A stretch of 64,000 bases of DNA from CAVOKN01 sp963696505 (lineage in GTDB: Bacteria > Pseudomonadota > Gammaproteobacteria > Burkholderiales > Rhodocyclaceae): assembly GCA_963696505.1 (NCBI GenBank), contig CAVOKN010000007.1, positions 310,001 through 374,000 on the forward strand. The letters are read 5' to 3'. A program made the position numbers and the translations under genes. This document shows positions 52,128 through 61,006 of this stretch, piece by piece. Each line of letters begins with the position of its first letter. Positions within the stretch are counted from its first letter, which is position 1. Below the pieces are notes generated by a model that was not told the DNA's origin, searched no databases, and worked only from the letters and a program-made list of their open reading frames with translations.

Positions 52128-53454
52128 ATGAAAATCACTGTAATCGGCACCGGTTACGTCGGGCTGGTCAGCGGCACCTGCCTCGCCGAGGTGGGCAACG
52201 ACGTGCTCTGCGTCGACGTGGACCCGCGCAAGATCGACATTCTCAATGGCGGCGGCATACCCATCTTCGAGCCCGGGCTCCAGGCGATGGTCGCGCGCAA
52301 CCGCGCCGCCGGCCGGCTGCGCTTCACCACCGACGTCGTGCAGGGCGCGCACCACGGCGCGATCCAGTTCATCGCCGTGGGCACGCCGCCCGACGAGGAT
52401 GGCTCCGCCGACCTGAGCTACGTGGTTCAGGCGGCGCGCAACATCGGCCGCCACATGGACGGCTACAAAGTGATCGTGGACAAGTCCACCGTACCCGTCG
52501 GAACCGCCGACAAGGTGCAGATCCGCGGTGGCCGAGGAACTGGCGGCCCGCGGCGAGAAGATCGAGTACAGCGTGGTGTCCAACCCCGAGTTCCTCAAGG
52601 AAGGCGCCGCGGTGGAAGACTTCATGCGTCCCGACCGCGTCGTCATCGGCGCCGAGGACGAGCGTGCCATCGGCCTGATGCGTGAGCTCTACGCGCCCTT
52701 CCAGCGCAATCACGAGCGCATCATCTTCATGGACGTGCGCTCGGCAGAACTGACCAAGTACGCGGCCAACGCCATGCTCGCCACACGCATCTCGTTCATG
52801 AACGAACTGGCGTTGCTGGCCGAAAAGCTCGGCGCCGACATCGAGCAGGTGCGCCAGGGCATGGGCTCGGATCCGCGCATCGGCTACCACTTCCTCTACG
52901 CCGGCTGCGGCTACGGCGGATCCTGCTTTCCCAAGGACGTGAAGGCGCTGATCAGGACCGCGGGCGACGCGGGCAGCGATCTGGCGGTGCTCAACGCGGT
53001 GGAGCACGCCAACGATCGCCAGAAGCGCGTGCTGGCGCAGAAGATCGTCAAGCACTTCGGCGAGTCGCTCACCGGCAAGCGCTTCGCGGTGTGGGGGCTG
53101 GCGTTCAAGCCCAATACCGACGACATGCGCGAGGCGCCGAGCCGCACCCTGATCGGCGAGTTGGTGGCGCGCGGCGCCCAGGTTGTCGCCTACGATCCGG
53201 TGGCGGTGGAGGAAGCCAAGCGCATCTTCGGCACCGAGGGCCGCATCACCTATTCCGCAACACCGTTGGAGGCCGTGCGCGGCGCCGATGCGCTGGTGGT
53301 GGTCACCGAGTGGAAGGAGTTCCGCAGCCCCGACTTCGACGAGATCAAGCGGCAGCTCAAGTCGCCGCTGATCTTCGACGGCCGCAACCTCTACGAGCCG
53401 GCGCGCCTCAAGCAGCTCGGCATCCAGTACCTGCCGATCGGACGCCGCGCATGA
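52128..53454 (+). CDS. ugd: UDP-glucose 6-dehydrogenase (frameshift near 52528)
   Basis: Oxidises UDP-glucose to UDP-glucuronate. The first frame carries MKITVIGTGYVGLVSGTCLAE and FIAVGTPPDEDGSADLSYV and runs to TADKVQIR. The second frame takes over at VAEELAARGEKIEYSVVSNPEFLKEGAAVEDF and contains the catalytic Cys in YAGCGYGGSCFPKD. Restoring a CG dinucleotide at 52525-52530 (or removing one base) joins them into about 442 residues. The rest of the gene is intact, so a sequence error is as likely as a mutation. Its stop overlaps rfaE1 (ATGA). Confidence 0.9.
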
Positions 53455-54398
53455 CGGCAGCGGCACGCCTCGCGCTTCCCGACACCGCCGGCGCGCGGGT
53501 GCTCGTCGTGGGCGACGTGATGCTGGACCGCTACTGGTTCGGCGAGGTGAGCCGCATCTCGCCCGAAGCGCCGGTGCCGGTGGTCAAGGTCGAGCGCTCC
53601 GAGGAGCGGCTCGGCGGCGCGGCCAACGTGGCGCGCAACGTCGCCGCCCTGGGCGCGCGGGTGTCGCTGCTGTCGGTGGTCGGCACCGACGAGGCGGGCC
53701 GGACCCTGGCGCGCCTGCTCGATGCGGAAGGCATAGAGGCGAGCCTGCACCAGGACAGCGACCTCGCCACCACCATCAAGCTGCGGGTGATCGGCCGCCA
53801 GCAGCAGTTGCTGCGTGTCGATTTCGAGAACTGGCCGGCCCACGAGGTACTGCGGGCCAAACTGTTGGAATTTGCCGAGCGCCTGCCCGAGTGCGACGTC
53901 GTCATCCTCTCCGACTACGGCAAGGGCGGGCTGACGCACATCACCGAGATGATTCGCCTGGCGCGCCAGGCCGGCAAGTTGGTCCTGGCCGACCCCAAGG
54001 GCGAGGACTACGCCCGCTATGCCGGCGTCACCATGATCACGCCCAACCGTGCCGAGCTGCGGCAGGTGGTGGGCAGGTGGTCGGACGAGGCGGACCTCGC
54101 GCGGCGCGCCGAGAAATTGCGGGCGGAACTGAATCTGGACGCGCTGCTGGTGACCCGATCCGAGGAGGGGATGACGCTGTTCCGCGCCGGCGGCGCGGTG
54201 CACGAGGCGGCCCGGGCGCGGGAGGTGTATGACGTTTCGGGCGCCGGCGACACGGTCATCGCCACCATGGCGGTGATGCTGGCCAGCGGCGCCGATCCGG
54301 CGAGCGCAATGCGGCTCGCCAACCGCGCCGGCGGCATCGTCGTCGGCAAGCTCGGCACGGCAGTGGTGCATCTGGACGAGTTGCGCGCGACGCTGTAG
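53451..54398 (+). CDS. rfaE1: D-glycero-beta-D-manno-heptose-7-phosphate kinase
   Basis: A PfkB-family sugar kinase of 315 residues in ADP-heptose synthesis for LPS core. Motifs are LVVGDVMLDRYWFGEVSRISPEAPVPVV, RLGGAANVARNVAALGA and the anion-hole/catalytic base YDVSGAGDTVIATMAV. It lacks the C-terminal nucleotidyltransferase of bifunctional HldE, so a separate rfaE2 should exist elsewhere. It is followed by rfaD of the same pathway. Confidence 0.94.
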   Translation: MTAAARLALPDTAGARVLVVGDVMLDRYWFGEVSRISPEAPVPVVKVERSEERLGGAANVARNVAALGARVSLLSVVGTDEAGRTLARLLDAEGIEASLHQDSDLATTIKLRVIGRQQQLLRVDFENWPAHEVLRAKLLEFAERLPECDVVILSDYGKGGLTHITEMIRLARQAGKLVLADPKGEDYARYAGVTMITPNRAELRQVVGRWSDEADLARRAEKLRAELNLDALLVTRSEEGMTLFRAGGAVHEAARAREVYDVSGAGDTVIATMAVMLASGADPASAMRLANRAGGIVVGKLGTAVVHLDELRATL

Positions 54399-54433
54399 CC
54401 GGCAAGGAAGCATTCGAGAAAAGGGGCTTGCAC

Positions 54434-55426
54434 ATGTACTACGTGGTTACCGGCGCCGCCGGGTTTATCGGCTCGAATCTGGTCAAGGGGCTCAATGATC
54501 GGGGCATCACCGAGGTCATCGCGGTGGACAACCTGACCCGCGCGGACAAGTTCCGCAACCTGATCGACTGCGAGATCGCCGACTATCTCGACAAGTCAGA
54601 GTTCATGGAGCGCCTCCAGGCCGGCGAGTTCGACGGCGCGGTCGAGGCGGTGTTCCACGAGGGCGCCTGCTCCGACACCATGGAGCACAACGGCCAGTAC
54701 ATGATGGCCAACAACTACCGCTATTCGATGGCGCTGCTCGACTTCTGCGTGGACCAGGAGGTGCCCTATCTCTACGCCTCGTCGGCATCGGTCTATGGCG
54801 GCGGCAGCGTATTCCGCGAGGAGCGTTCCCACGAGGGGCCGCTCAACGTCTATGGCTACTCGAAATTCCTGTTCGACCAGGTGGTGCGTCGGCGCCTGGC
54901 GGACACCTCGTCGCAGGTGGTGGGTTTCCGCTACTTCAACGTCTATGGCCCGCGGGAGCAGCACAAGGGGCGCATGGCCTCGGTCGCCTTCCACTTCTTC
55001 AACCAGTTCCAGGCGGAGGGGCGGGTGCGCCTCTTCGAGGGCAGCGCCGGCTATGCCAACGGCGAGCAGCGGCGCGACTTCGTTTTCGTCGAGGATGTGG
55101 TCAAGGTCAACTTCCACTTTCTCGATCATCCTGAGCGCTCGGGCATCTTCAATCTCGGCACCGGACGCGCCCAGAGCTTCAACGACGTCGCCGTCGCCAC
55201 CGTCAATGCCTGCCGCGCGTCGCACGGGCAGGCGCCCTTGACGCTGGAGCGGATGCAGGAGGAAGGCATCGTCGAGTACATCGCGTTCCCCGAGGCGCTC
55301 AAGGGCAAGTACCAGAGCTACACCGAGGCCGACCTGTCCTCATTGCGGGCGGCCGGCTACGAGCGCGAGTTCCAAGACGTCAACGCCGGCGTCGGGCGCT
55401 ACGTTCAGGACTTGTTGCAGCCTTAG
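54434..55426 (+). CDS. rfaD: ADP-L-glycero-D-manno-heptose 6-epimerase
   Basis: A short-chain dehydrogenase fold epimerase, 330 residues, the last step to ADP-L-glycero-D-manno-heptose. The NADP loop is VVTGAAGFIGSNLVKGLNDRG. Specific elements are VDNLTRADKFRNL, HEGACSDT, YASSASVYGGG and the catalytic YGYSKFLFDQ. ATG at 54434 is preferred over TTG at 54428. Co-linear with ugd and rfaE1. Confidence 0.95.
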   Translation: MYYVVTGAAGFIGSNLVKGLNDRGITEVIAVDNLTRADKFRNLIDCEIADYLDKSEFMERLQAGEFDGAVEAVFHEGACSDTMEHNGQYMMANNYRYSMALLDFCVDQEVPYLYASSASVYGGGSVFREERSHEGPLNVYGYSKFLFDQVVRRRLADTSSQVVGFRYFNVYGPREQHKGRMASVAFHFFNQFQAEGRVRLFEGSAGYANGEQRRDFVFVEDVVKVNFHFLDHPERSGIFNLGTGRAQSFNDVAVATVNACRASHGQAPLTLERMQEEGIVEYIAFPEALKGKYQSYTEADLSSLRAAGYEREFQDVNAGVGRYVQDLLQP

Positions 55427-55458
55427 CCGGCGCTGCCGGTCACCATCCCGGAGGAAAT

Positions 55459-56100
55459 ATGAGAAAGCTCCTGTTTTTCATCGTTGCCGTCCTGACGGCG
55501 ATTCAACTCGCCTTCGCCGCTGTCGACATCAACACCGCGACGGAGGGCGAACTCGACAAGCTGCCGGGCATCGGCCCCACCAAGGCGAAGGCGATCGTCG
55601 ACGATCGTCGCCAGAACGGTCCCTTCAAGTCCGTGGAGGATCTGAAGCGGGTCAAGGGCATAGGCGACAAAACCTTCGACGATCTCAAGGCTCAGATCAC
55701 GGCGAGCGGCGGCGGCAAGGCAGCGTCTCGCGGCGAGGCCAAGCCGGCGGCCCCGGTCGAGGGCAAGCCTGCTCCGGCACCGGCGAAACCCGCTGCGGCG
55801 CCGGCTTCGGCAACCGCTCCGGCGCCCGCCGGCGCCAAGCCGACGCCGGCACCGGCCGGCATCCCCGCCGCTTCTGGCGCGAAACCCGCCGCCGCACCGG
55901 CGGCGGTTCCAGCACCTGCCGGGGCCAAGCCGGCCACTGCTCCGCCTCCGCCTCCAGCTCCGGCAGGAGCCAAACCTGCAGCGGCTTCCGCCCCCGCACC
56001 TGCCGGCACGAAGCCGGCGGCCGCCACGTCTGCGCCCCCCGCGCCCGCCGGCGCAAAGGCAGCGGCCGACAGCGCCGCCAAGCCGGTGGAGAAGAAGTAG
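55459..56100 (+). CDS. ComEA-like helix-hairpin-helix protein with Ala/Pro-rich tail
   Basis: A 213-residue exported protein. The signal peptide (LLFFIVAVLTAIQLAFA) leads directly into a ComEA helix-hairpin-helix domain: VDINTATEGELDKLPGIGPTKAKAIVDDR and FKSVEDLKRVKGIGDKTFDDLK. Residues 90-213 are a low-complexity Ala-Pro-Gly-Lys tail with recurring PAGAKP units. Periplasmic ComEA proteins bind incoming DNA during uptake. The tail is far longer than in typical 70-110-residue ComEA proteins and may span or bind the envelope. Confidence 0.85.
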   Translation: MRKLLFFIVAVLTAIQLAFAAVDINTATEGELDKLPGIGPTKAKAIVDDRRQNGPFKSVEDLKRVKGIGDKTFDDLKAQITASGGGKAASRGEAKPAAPVEGKPAPAPAKPAAAPASATAPAPAGAKPTPAPAGIPAASGAKPAAAPAAVPAPAGAKPATAPPPPPAPAGAKPAAASAPAPAGTKPAAATSAPPAPAGAKAAADSAAKPVEKK

Positions 56101-56177
56101 GGCGCCGGCTTGCGGCCGGGCGGGTGAACGGCGCACGGCTCTTACTGTCGAATCGAAAACAACCGTCGATTGCCGCC

Positions 56178-57068
56178 ATGAGCTTCCGCACCCTCGATGA
56201 TTTCGTCGGCAACACGCCCTTGGTGCGCCTCAAGCGCCTGCCGGGCGACACGAGCAACGTCGTGCTGGCCAAGCTGGAGGGCAACAATCCCGCCGGCTCG
56301 GTGAAGGACCGCCCGGCACTGTCGATGATCACCCGCGCCGAGGCGCGGGGCGACATACGTCCTGGCGACACGCTGATCGAGGCCACCAGCGGCAACACCG
56401 GCATTGCGCTGGCGATGGGGGCGGCGATGCGCGGCTATCGCATGATCCTGGTGATGCCGGAGAACCAGAGCGTCGAGCGGCGCCAGTCGATGCGCGCCTA
56501 CGGCGCCGAACTGGTGCTGGTGCCGCGGGAAGGCGGCATGGAGATGGCGCGCGATGTTGCCGAGCGCATGCGCGACGAGGGCAAGGGCATCATCCTCGAC
56601 CAGTTCGCCAACCCGGACAATCCACTCGCCCACTACGAGGGCACCGGGCCGGAAATCTGGCGCGACACCGAAGGCCGCGTCACCCACTTCATCTCCAGCA
56701 TGGGCACCACCGGCACCATCATGGGCTGCTCCCGCTTTCTCAAGGAGCAGAACCCGGCGATCCGGATCATCGGCTGCCAGCCCGAGGAGGGCTCGCAGAT
56801 TCCGGGCATCCGCAAATGGCCCGAGGCCTATCTGCCGAAGATCTACGACAAGCACCGCGTCGATCGCCTGGAGTTGGTCAGCCAGGCCGATGCCGAGGAC
56901 ATGACGCGGCGCCTGGCGCGGGAGGAGGGCATCTTCTGCGGCATCTCCTCCGGCGGCGCGACCGCGGTGGCGCTGCGCATCGCCCGCGAGGTCGAGAATG
57001 CGGTCATCGTGACGATCATCTGCGACCGCGGCGACCGCTACCTGTCCACAGGGGTTTTCCCGGCCTGA
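56178..57068 (+). CDS. cysM: Cysteine synthase B
   Basis: A PLP-dependent O-acetylserine sulfhydrylase of 296 residues. The PLP Lys is in GNNPAGSVKDRPAL, the substrate loop is EATSGNTGIALAMGAAM, and FISSMGTTGTIMGCSRFLKE is a CysM-type phosphate-binding region. The ATG at 56178 gives the standard MSFRTLDDFVGNTPLVRL start; an upstream in-frame ATG at 56124 is unlikely. The stop overlaps the next gene's ATG. Confidence 0.93.
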   Translation: MSFRTLDDFVGNTPLVRLKRLPGDTSNVVLAKLEGNNPAGSVKDRPALSMITRAEARGDIRPGDTLIEATSGNTGIALAMGAAMRGYRMILVMPENQSVERRQSMRAYGAELVLVPREGGMEMARDVAERMRDEGKGIILDQFANPDNPLAHYEGTGPEIWRDTEGRVTHFISSMGTTGTIMGCSRFLKEQNPAIRIIGCQPEEGSQIPGIRKWPEAYLPKIYDKHRVDRLELVSQADAEDMTRRLAREEGIFCGISSGGATAVALRIAREVENAVIVTIICDRGDRYLSTGVFPA

Positions 57069-59089
57069 TGGTGTCGCCAGGCCGCGGCGCGGCGCTGCTT
57101 GGCGGCGCGGCGCTGTTTGCCGCGAGCGTGCTGCTTCGTCCATTTCCCGAGGCCTGGGCGCAGCAGCTCGAACTCACGGTCGAATCGATCGAGCATCCGC
57201 TGTTCGGCGCCCGCGATCTGCGGCTGCGCATCGATCGGTTCGACGGCGGCGCAGCGCGGCTCTCCATCGGCGAAGTGCGGTTCGGCGAACGCCGCATCAA
57301 GGGCTTGCAGATCCGCTGTCCCGACTATCGCCGGTCCGGCAAGCGCATCGAATGCCTGCGCGGCGAGCTCGCGTCGGCCGATCCGAAGCAGTCGCTGCCC
57401 CTGCGTTTCGCGTTCGAGCCCGAAAGTCAGTCGCTGGAGATCGCCGTCGAACCGGTCCCGGGGGAACGCTGGCGGCTGCGCAGCGCGCCCCAGGGGGCGC
57501 AGCGCCGCGCCGAACTCGCACTGGGGGGCGCGCGCATCGAGCGGCTGGCAGCCTGGCTGCCGCAGGTCGCCGCCGCCGGGCTGAAGGGCCGCGCTGACGG
57601 AACGCTTGCCTGGTCCGGCGGAGCGGGGCACGACGCGCTGGAGGGCCGGCTGCGCTTCGACGATACGGCGTTCAGCGATCCCTCGGGGACGCGCGCGGCC
57701 GACCGGCTGGGCGCGATCCTGTCCGTCGTTGCCTCGAAGCAGGACAGCACCTGGCACTGGCGTGGCGAGATCGAATGGGAGAAGGGCGAGATCTACTGGG
57801 CGCCCTGGTACGCCGCCGACGGGGGGCTGAAGCTCGCGGCCGCCGGAGCGCTCGAAGCCGAGCGGCTGCGCATCGACGCCGCGAAAGTCAGTCTCCGTGG
57901 AGCGGGTGAGGTCGGGCTGCGCGCCGTCGTGGCGCGCCCGAGCTGGCACATCGAGAGCGCGAGCTTCGAAACCGGCGTGCTCCGGCTCAAGCCCCTGGCG
58001 GACCTGCTGCTCGCGCCTTTGCTGCAACAGGCGGGTGCGCCCAAGCTGGTCGTGGACGGCGGGTTGCGGGCCAGCGGTGTGCTGGGGGCACAGGGGCTGA
58101 CGGCCCTCGATCTCGACCTCGACGGCGTCGTGGTGGCCGAAGGCGGCCAGCGCTTCGGCGTGGAGAAGGTGAGCGGCCCGCTGCGCTGGCGCAGCGATGC
58201 CCTGACCGAAGGGCGGCTCGCGGTTGGCGGCGCTTTCCTCGACAAGCTGCCGCTGGGCGGCTTCGATCTGCCCTGGCGCGCGCAGGGCATGAGCTTCGCC
58301 GTGCCGCGAGTGGACATCCCGGTGCTGGACGGCAGGCTGCGCATCGAGGGCCTGCGCGCCGCCCGGGAGTCGGACGAATGGCAGTGGGAGTTCGGCGGGG
58401 CGCTGGAGCCGGTGTCGCTGGAGCGCCTTGGCGCCGCGCTGGGACTGCCGGCGATGCGCGGCAGTCTGTCGGCCTCGATTCCGCGCGTGAGCCACGCCGC
58501 ATCAACCGTCTCCATGGACGGTGCGTTGATCGTCCAGGTGTTCGACGGCTACCTTTCTGCGACGGATCTGAAGCTGATCGAGCCCCTGGGCCGGGTGCCG
58601 CGCCTAACGGGCACGATCGACATGCGCCACCTGGATCTGGGACAGCTCACGGAAACCTTCTCCTTCGGGGACATCACCGGCTACCTCGACGGCTACGTGA
58701 AGGACATGGAACTCGCCAACTGGCGGCCCCAGCGCTTCGATGCGCTGGTCATCAGCAGCCCGGGCGACTACCGCAGGCGCATCAGCCAGCGCGCGGTGCA
58801 GAACATCGGCGCGCTGGGCGGCGCCGGGGCGGCGGCAGCGATCCAGCGCAGCCTGCTGCGCATGTTCGACGAGTTCGGCTACTCCAAGCTGGGCATGAGC
58901 TGCATCCTGCGCCAGGGCGTGTGCGAGATGGGCGGCATCGAGCCAGCGCCCCAGGGCTATGTCATCGTCAAAGGGGGTGGCCTGCCCTCGATCTCGGTCA
59001 TCGGCTACAATCGGCGTGTCGATTGGGATGAGCTGCTGGCGCGGCTGAAGCGCGTCACCGCCTCGAACGCGGCACCCGTCATTCGCTAG
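57068..59089 (+). CDS. ydbH: YdbH-like intermembrane (AsmA/TamB-type) protein
   Basis: A 673-residue exported beta-rich protein. An N-terminal hydrophobic anchor (GRGAALLGGAALFAASVLL) is followed by long repetitive beta-strand sequence with no enzyme motif. A C-terminal conserved part contains RVPRLTGTIDMRHLDLGQLTETFSFGDITGYLDG and NIGALGGAGAAAAIQRS. It is followed by a tiny lipoprotein gene and a YdbL-type gene, the E. coli ydbH-ynbE-ydbL order. There the proteins form an intermembrane bridge for phospholipid transport. The family call relies on the C-terminal pattern and this context; it starts at the cysM stop. Confidence 0.8.
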   Translation: MVSPGRGAALLGGAALFAASVLLRPFPEAWAQQLELTVESIEHPLFGARDLRLRIDRFDGGAARLSIGEVRFGERRIKGLQIRCPDYRRSGKRIECLRGELASADPKQSLPLRFAFEPESQSLEIAVEPVPGERWRLRSAPQGAQRRAELALGGARIERLAAWLPQVAAAGLKGRADGTLAWSGGAGHDALEGRLRFDDTAFSDPSGTRAADRLGAILSVVASKQDSTWHWRGEIEWEKGEIYWAPWYAADGGLKLAAAGALEAERLRIDAAKVSLRGAGEVGLRAVVARPSWHIESASFETGVLRLKPLADLLLAPLLQQAGAPKLVVDGGLRASGVLGAQGLTALDLDLDGVVVAEGGQRFGVEKVSGPLRWRSDALTEGRLAVGGAFLDKLPLGGFDLPWRAQGMSFAVPRVDIPVLDGRLRIEGLRAARESDEWQWEFGGALEPVSLERLGAALGLPAMRGSLSASIPRVSHAASTVSMDGALIVQVFDGYLSATDLKLIEPLGRVPRLTGTIDMRHLDLGQLTETFSFGDITGYLDGYVKDMELANWRPQRFDALVISSPGDYRRRISQRAVQNIGALGGAGAAAAIQRSLLRMFDEFGYSKLGMSCILRQGVCEMGGIEPAPQGYVIVKGGGLPSISVIGYNRRVDWDELLARLKRVTASNAAPVIR

Positions 59090-59097
59090 GAGCCCTC

Positions 59098-59280
59098 ATG
59101 CAGAATCGCCTGCTTTTGGTATTCGCTGCAGCCTGGCTCGCCAGCTGCGTCACCATCAACATCTACTTCCCCGCCGCCGCGGCGGAGAAAGCTGCCGACA
59201 AGATCATCGACGAGGTGTGGCAGCTCCAGAAAGAAAACGATGCCGGCGGCAAGCCGGCGCCCGCCGCACCCAAACCCTAG
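59098..59280 (+). CDS. ynbE: YnbE-like small outer-membrane lipoprotein
   Basis: A 60-residue lipoprotein with lipobox LASC (Cys17) followed by VTINIYFPAAAAEKAADKI, a helix IIDEVWQLQKEN and a Pro-rich end. The short INIYFP strand after the lipidated Cys resembles the strand with which YnbE meets YdbH. It starts 8 bases after the ydbH-like stop. The name is supported mostly by position and this motif. Confidence 0.72.
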   Translation: MQNRLLLVFAAAWLASCVTINIYFPAAAAEKAADKIIDEVWQLQKENDAGGKPAPAAPKP

Positions 59281-59290
59281 GAGATCGAGC

Positions 59291-59716
59291 ATGGACGGAT
59301 CGCTGTATCGCGCGCTGATCGCGCTGGTACTCGGCCTCGTCGCCGCTGCAGCGGCGCTGGCCCAGGGCAATCTGGAGGTTAACACGCCGGCCATCGCCGC
59401 CCTCAAGGGCGCGATGCAGGCGCGCCACGGCCAGCTTGCGCCGCACTACGCCTCCGGCGCGGTCGGGGTGGCGCGGGACGGCATGATCGCCCTGCGCGAC
59501 GCCAACGCCGTGCCCCTGGCGAGCCGCCAGCAGGTGTCCGGCCTCGTCGCCGCGGAGAACAGCGACCGCGCCGCGCTCTACCGCGAGATCGCCCGCGCCA
59601 ACGCTCATCCCGAATGGGAGGCCGAAGTGCGCAGCACCTTCGCCCAGCGCTGGAGCGACAAGGCCCAGCCCGGCTGGTACGTGCAGAACGCCGCCGGGCA
59701 GTGGGCAAGGAAGTGA
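59291..59716 (+). CDS. ydbL: YdbL family (DUF1318) periplasmic protein
   Basis: A 141-residue exported protein with signal peptide (LIALVLGLVAAAAALA) and a DUF1318 domain: LEVNTPAIAALKGAMQARHGQLAPHYASGAVGVARDGMIALRD, then REIARANAHPEWEAEVRSTFAQRW. In E. coli YdbL acts with YdbH and YnbE, possibly controlling their complex. ATG at 59291 is chosen for the signal peptide; the frame upstream reads through the lipoprotein gene. The stop overlaps the next start (GTGA). Confidence 0.87.
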   Translation: MDGSLYRALIALVLGLVAAAAALAQGNLEVNTPAIAALKGAMQARHGQLAPHYASGAVGVARDGMIALRDANAVPLASRQQVSGLVAAENSDRAALYREIARANAHPEWEAEVRSTFAQRWSDKAQPGWYVQNAAGQWARK

Positions 59717-60489
59717 CCCCGACCCTGGTCTTCGACATCGAGTCCATCCCCGACGTGGCGGGGGTGCGCCGCCTGCACGAACTCGACCCGGCGCTCTCGG
59801 ACGCGGAAGTCGCCGAGTATGCCTTCCAGAAGCGCCGCGCCCAGACCGGCAACGACTTCATGGCGCTGCATCTGCAGCGCGTAATCGCCATCTCGTGCCT
59901 GCTGCGCGACGACCGCCACCTGCGCATCTGGTCGCTGGCCGAGCCCGAGTCGGGGGAGGGCGAGATCATCCAGCGCTTTTTCGACGGCATCGACAAGCTC
60001 ACCCCCCAACTCGTGTCCTGGAACGGCGGCGGCTTCGACCTGCCGGTGCTGCACTACCGCGGCCTGATCCACGGCGTGGCCGCGCCGCGCTACTGGGACA
60101 TGGGCGAGGACGACCGCGACTTCAAGTGGAACAACTACATCGGCCGCTACCACACCCGCCACCTCGACCTCATGGACCTGCTGGCGATGTACCAGCCGCG
60201 CGCCAACGCGCCGCTGGACGAGCTCGCCAAGCTCATGGGCCTGCCGGGCAAGCTCGGCATGGATGGTAGCCAGGTGTGGCAGGCATGGCAGGAAGGCCGG
60301 ATTGCGGAAATCCGCGATTACTGCGAGACCGATGTCCTCAACACTTTCCTGGTATACCTGGGCTTCCAGAAGATGCGCGGCGTGCTGACGCCGGAGGCCC
60401 ATCGCCGCGAGATCGGGTTCGTGCGCGCCCATCTCGCGGAGCAGAAGCAGGCGCACTGGCAGCAGTTCCTGGCCGGCTGGCCGGCCTGA
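59713..60489 (+). CDS. PolB-type 3'-5' exonuclease (DnaQ superfamily)
   Basis: A 258-residue predicted exonuclease of the DNA_pol_B_exo2 family. The DEDD acids are visible: Asp and Glu in LVFDIESIPD, Asp in LVSWNGGGFDLPVL, a middle DLMDLLAMY, and Asp in IRDYCETDVLNTFLVYLGFQ. There is no polymerase domain, as normal for this family. Start GTG at 59713 overlaps the ydbL stop. Its substrate in vivo is not known. Confidence 0.88.
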   Translation: MTPTLVFDIESIPDVAGVRRLHELDPALSDAEVAEYAFQKRRAQTGNDFMALHLQRVIAISCLLRDDRHLRIWSLAEPESGEGEIIQRFFDGIDKLTPQLVSWNGGGFDLPVLHYRGLIHGVAAPRYWDMGEDDRDFKWNNYIGRYHTRHLDLMDLLAMYQPRANAPLDELAKLMGLPGKLGMDGSQVWQAWQEGRIAEIRDYCETDVLNTFLVYLGFQKMRGVLTPEAHRREIGFVRAHLAEQKQAHWQQFLAGWPA

Positions 60490-60524
60490 CCCGAACCCAC
60501 ATACAACTTCAAGGAGAACGCAAC

Positions 60525-60791
60525 ATGGGCGGAATCATCGGCACCATCGTCATCGGCTTCATCGCGGGCCTCGTCGCCAGGTTCCTGAAACCCGGCGACG
60601 ACAGCATGGGCCTCATCATGACCACGCTGGTAGGAATTGGCGGCTCCTTCGCCGCCACCTACCTCGGTCAGATGCTGGGCCTCTACAAGGCAGGGGAGGT
60701 CGCCGGCTTCATCGGCGCCGTCGTCGGCGCGGTCCTGATCCTGTTCATCTACGGCATGGTCATGGCCAAGAAGGGGGGCGGGAAACCCTAA
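60525..60791 (+). CDS. GlsB/YeaQ/YmgE family small membrane protein
   Basis: An 88-residue inner-membrane protein with three hydrophobic segments rich in Gly: IIGTIVIGFIAGLVARFLKPG, MGLIMTTLVGIGGSFAATYLG and VAGFIGAVVGAVLILFIYGMV. This is the transglycosylase-associated (YeaQ) family, often stress-induced. An AAGGAG ribosome site precedes the ATG at 60525. The C-terminus is basic. Confidence 0.9.
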   Translation: MGGIIGTIVIGFIAGLVARFLKPGDDSMGLIMTTLVGIGGSFAATYLGQMLGLYKAGEVAGFIGAVVGAVLILFIYGMVMAKKGGGKP

Positions 60792-60841
60792 TGTCTGCTG
60801 CTGGACAACCGCCGGATTTGCTTTAGAATTCGGGCCTTCGC

Positions 60842-60918
60842 AGGCGCGTAGCTCAGCTGGTTAGAGCACCACCTTGACATGGTGGGGGTCGTTGGTTCGA
60901 GTCCAATCGCGCCTACCA
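60842..60918 (+). tRNA. tRNA-Val (GAC)
   Basis: A 77-nt tRNA with acceptor stem AGGCGCG/CGCGCCT, D-loop TAGCTCAGCTGGTTAGAGC, anticodon loop TTGACAT (anticodon GAC) on stem CCACC/GGTGG, and T-arm with GGTTCGAGTCC. CCA is encoded. A terminator follows 38 bases later, and a tyrosine integrase gene follows on the opposite strand. Confidence 0.95.
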
Positions 60919-60955
60919 GATTCCAGCGACAATTCAGGTATTTAGATCGCTAAGG

Positions 60956-60980
60956 AAAGCCGCCGCAAGGCGGCTTTTTT
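60956..60980 (+). terminator. Intrinsic terminator after tRNA-Val
   Basis: Stem AGCCGCC/GGCGGCT with loop GCAA (60958-60975) and a run of six T. It ends tRNA-Val transcription before the integrase region. Confidence 0.9.
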
Positions 60981-61006
60981 CGCACTGTGTCCTGAATGTG
61001 CCACGC

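Noticed and set aside
55740..56090. Possible CRISPR-like or tandem DNA repeat in the comEA-like gene
   Set aside because: The periodicity is protein-level PAGAKP repetition without conserved DNA repeats or spacers. No CRISPR array was seen anywhere in the window.
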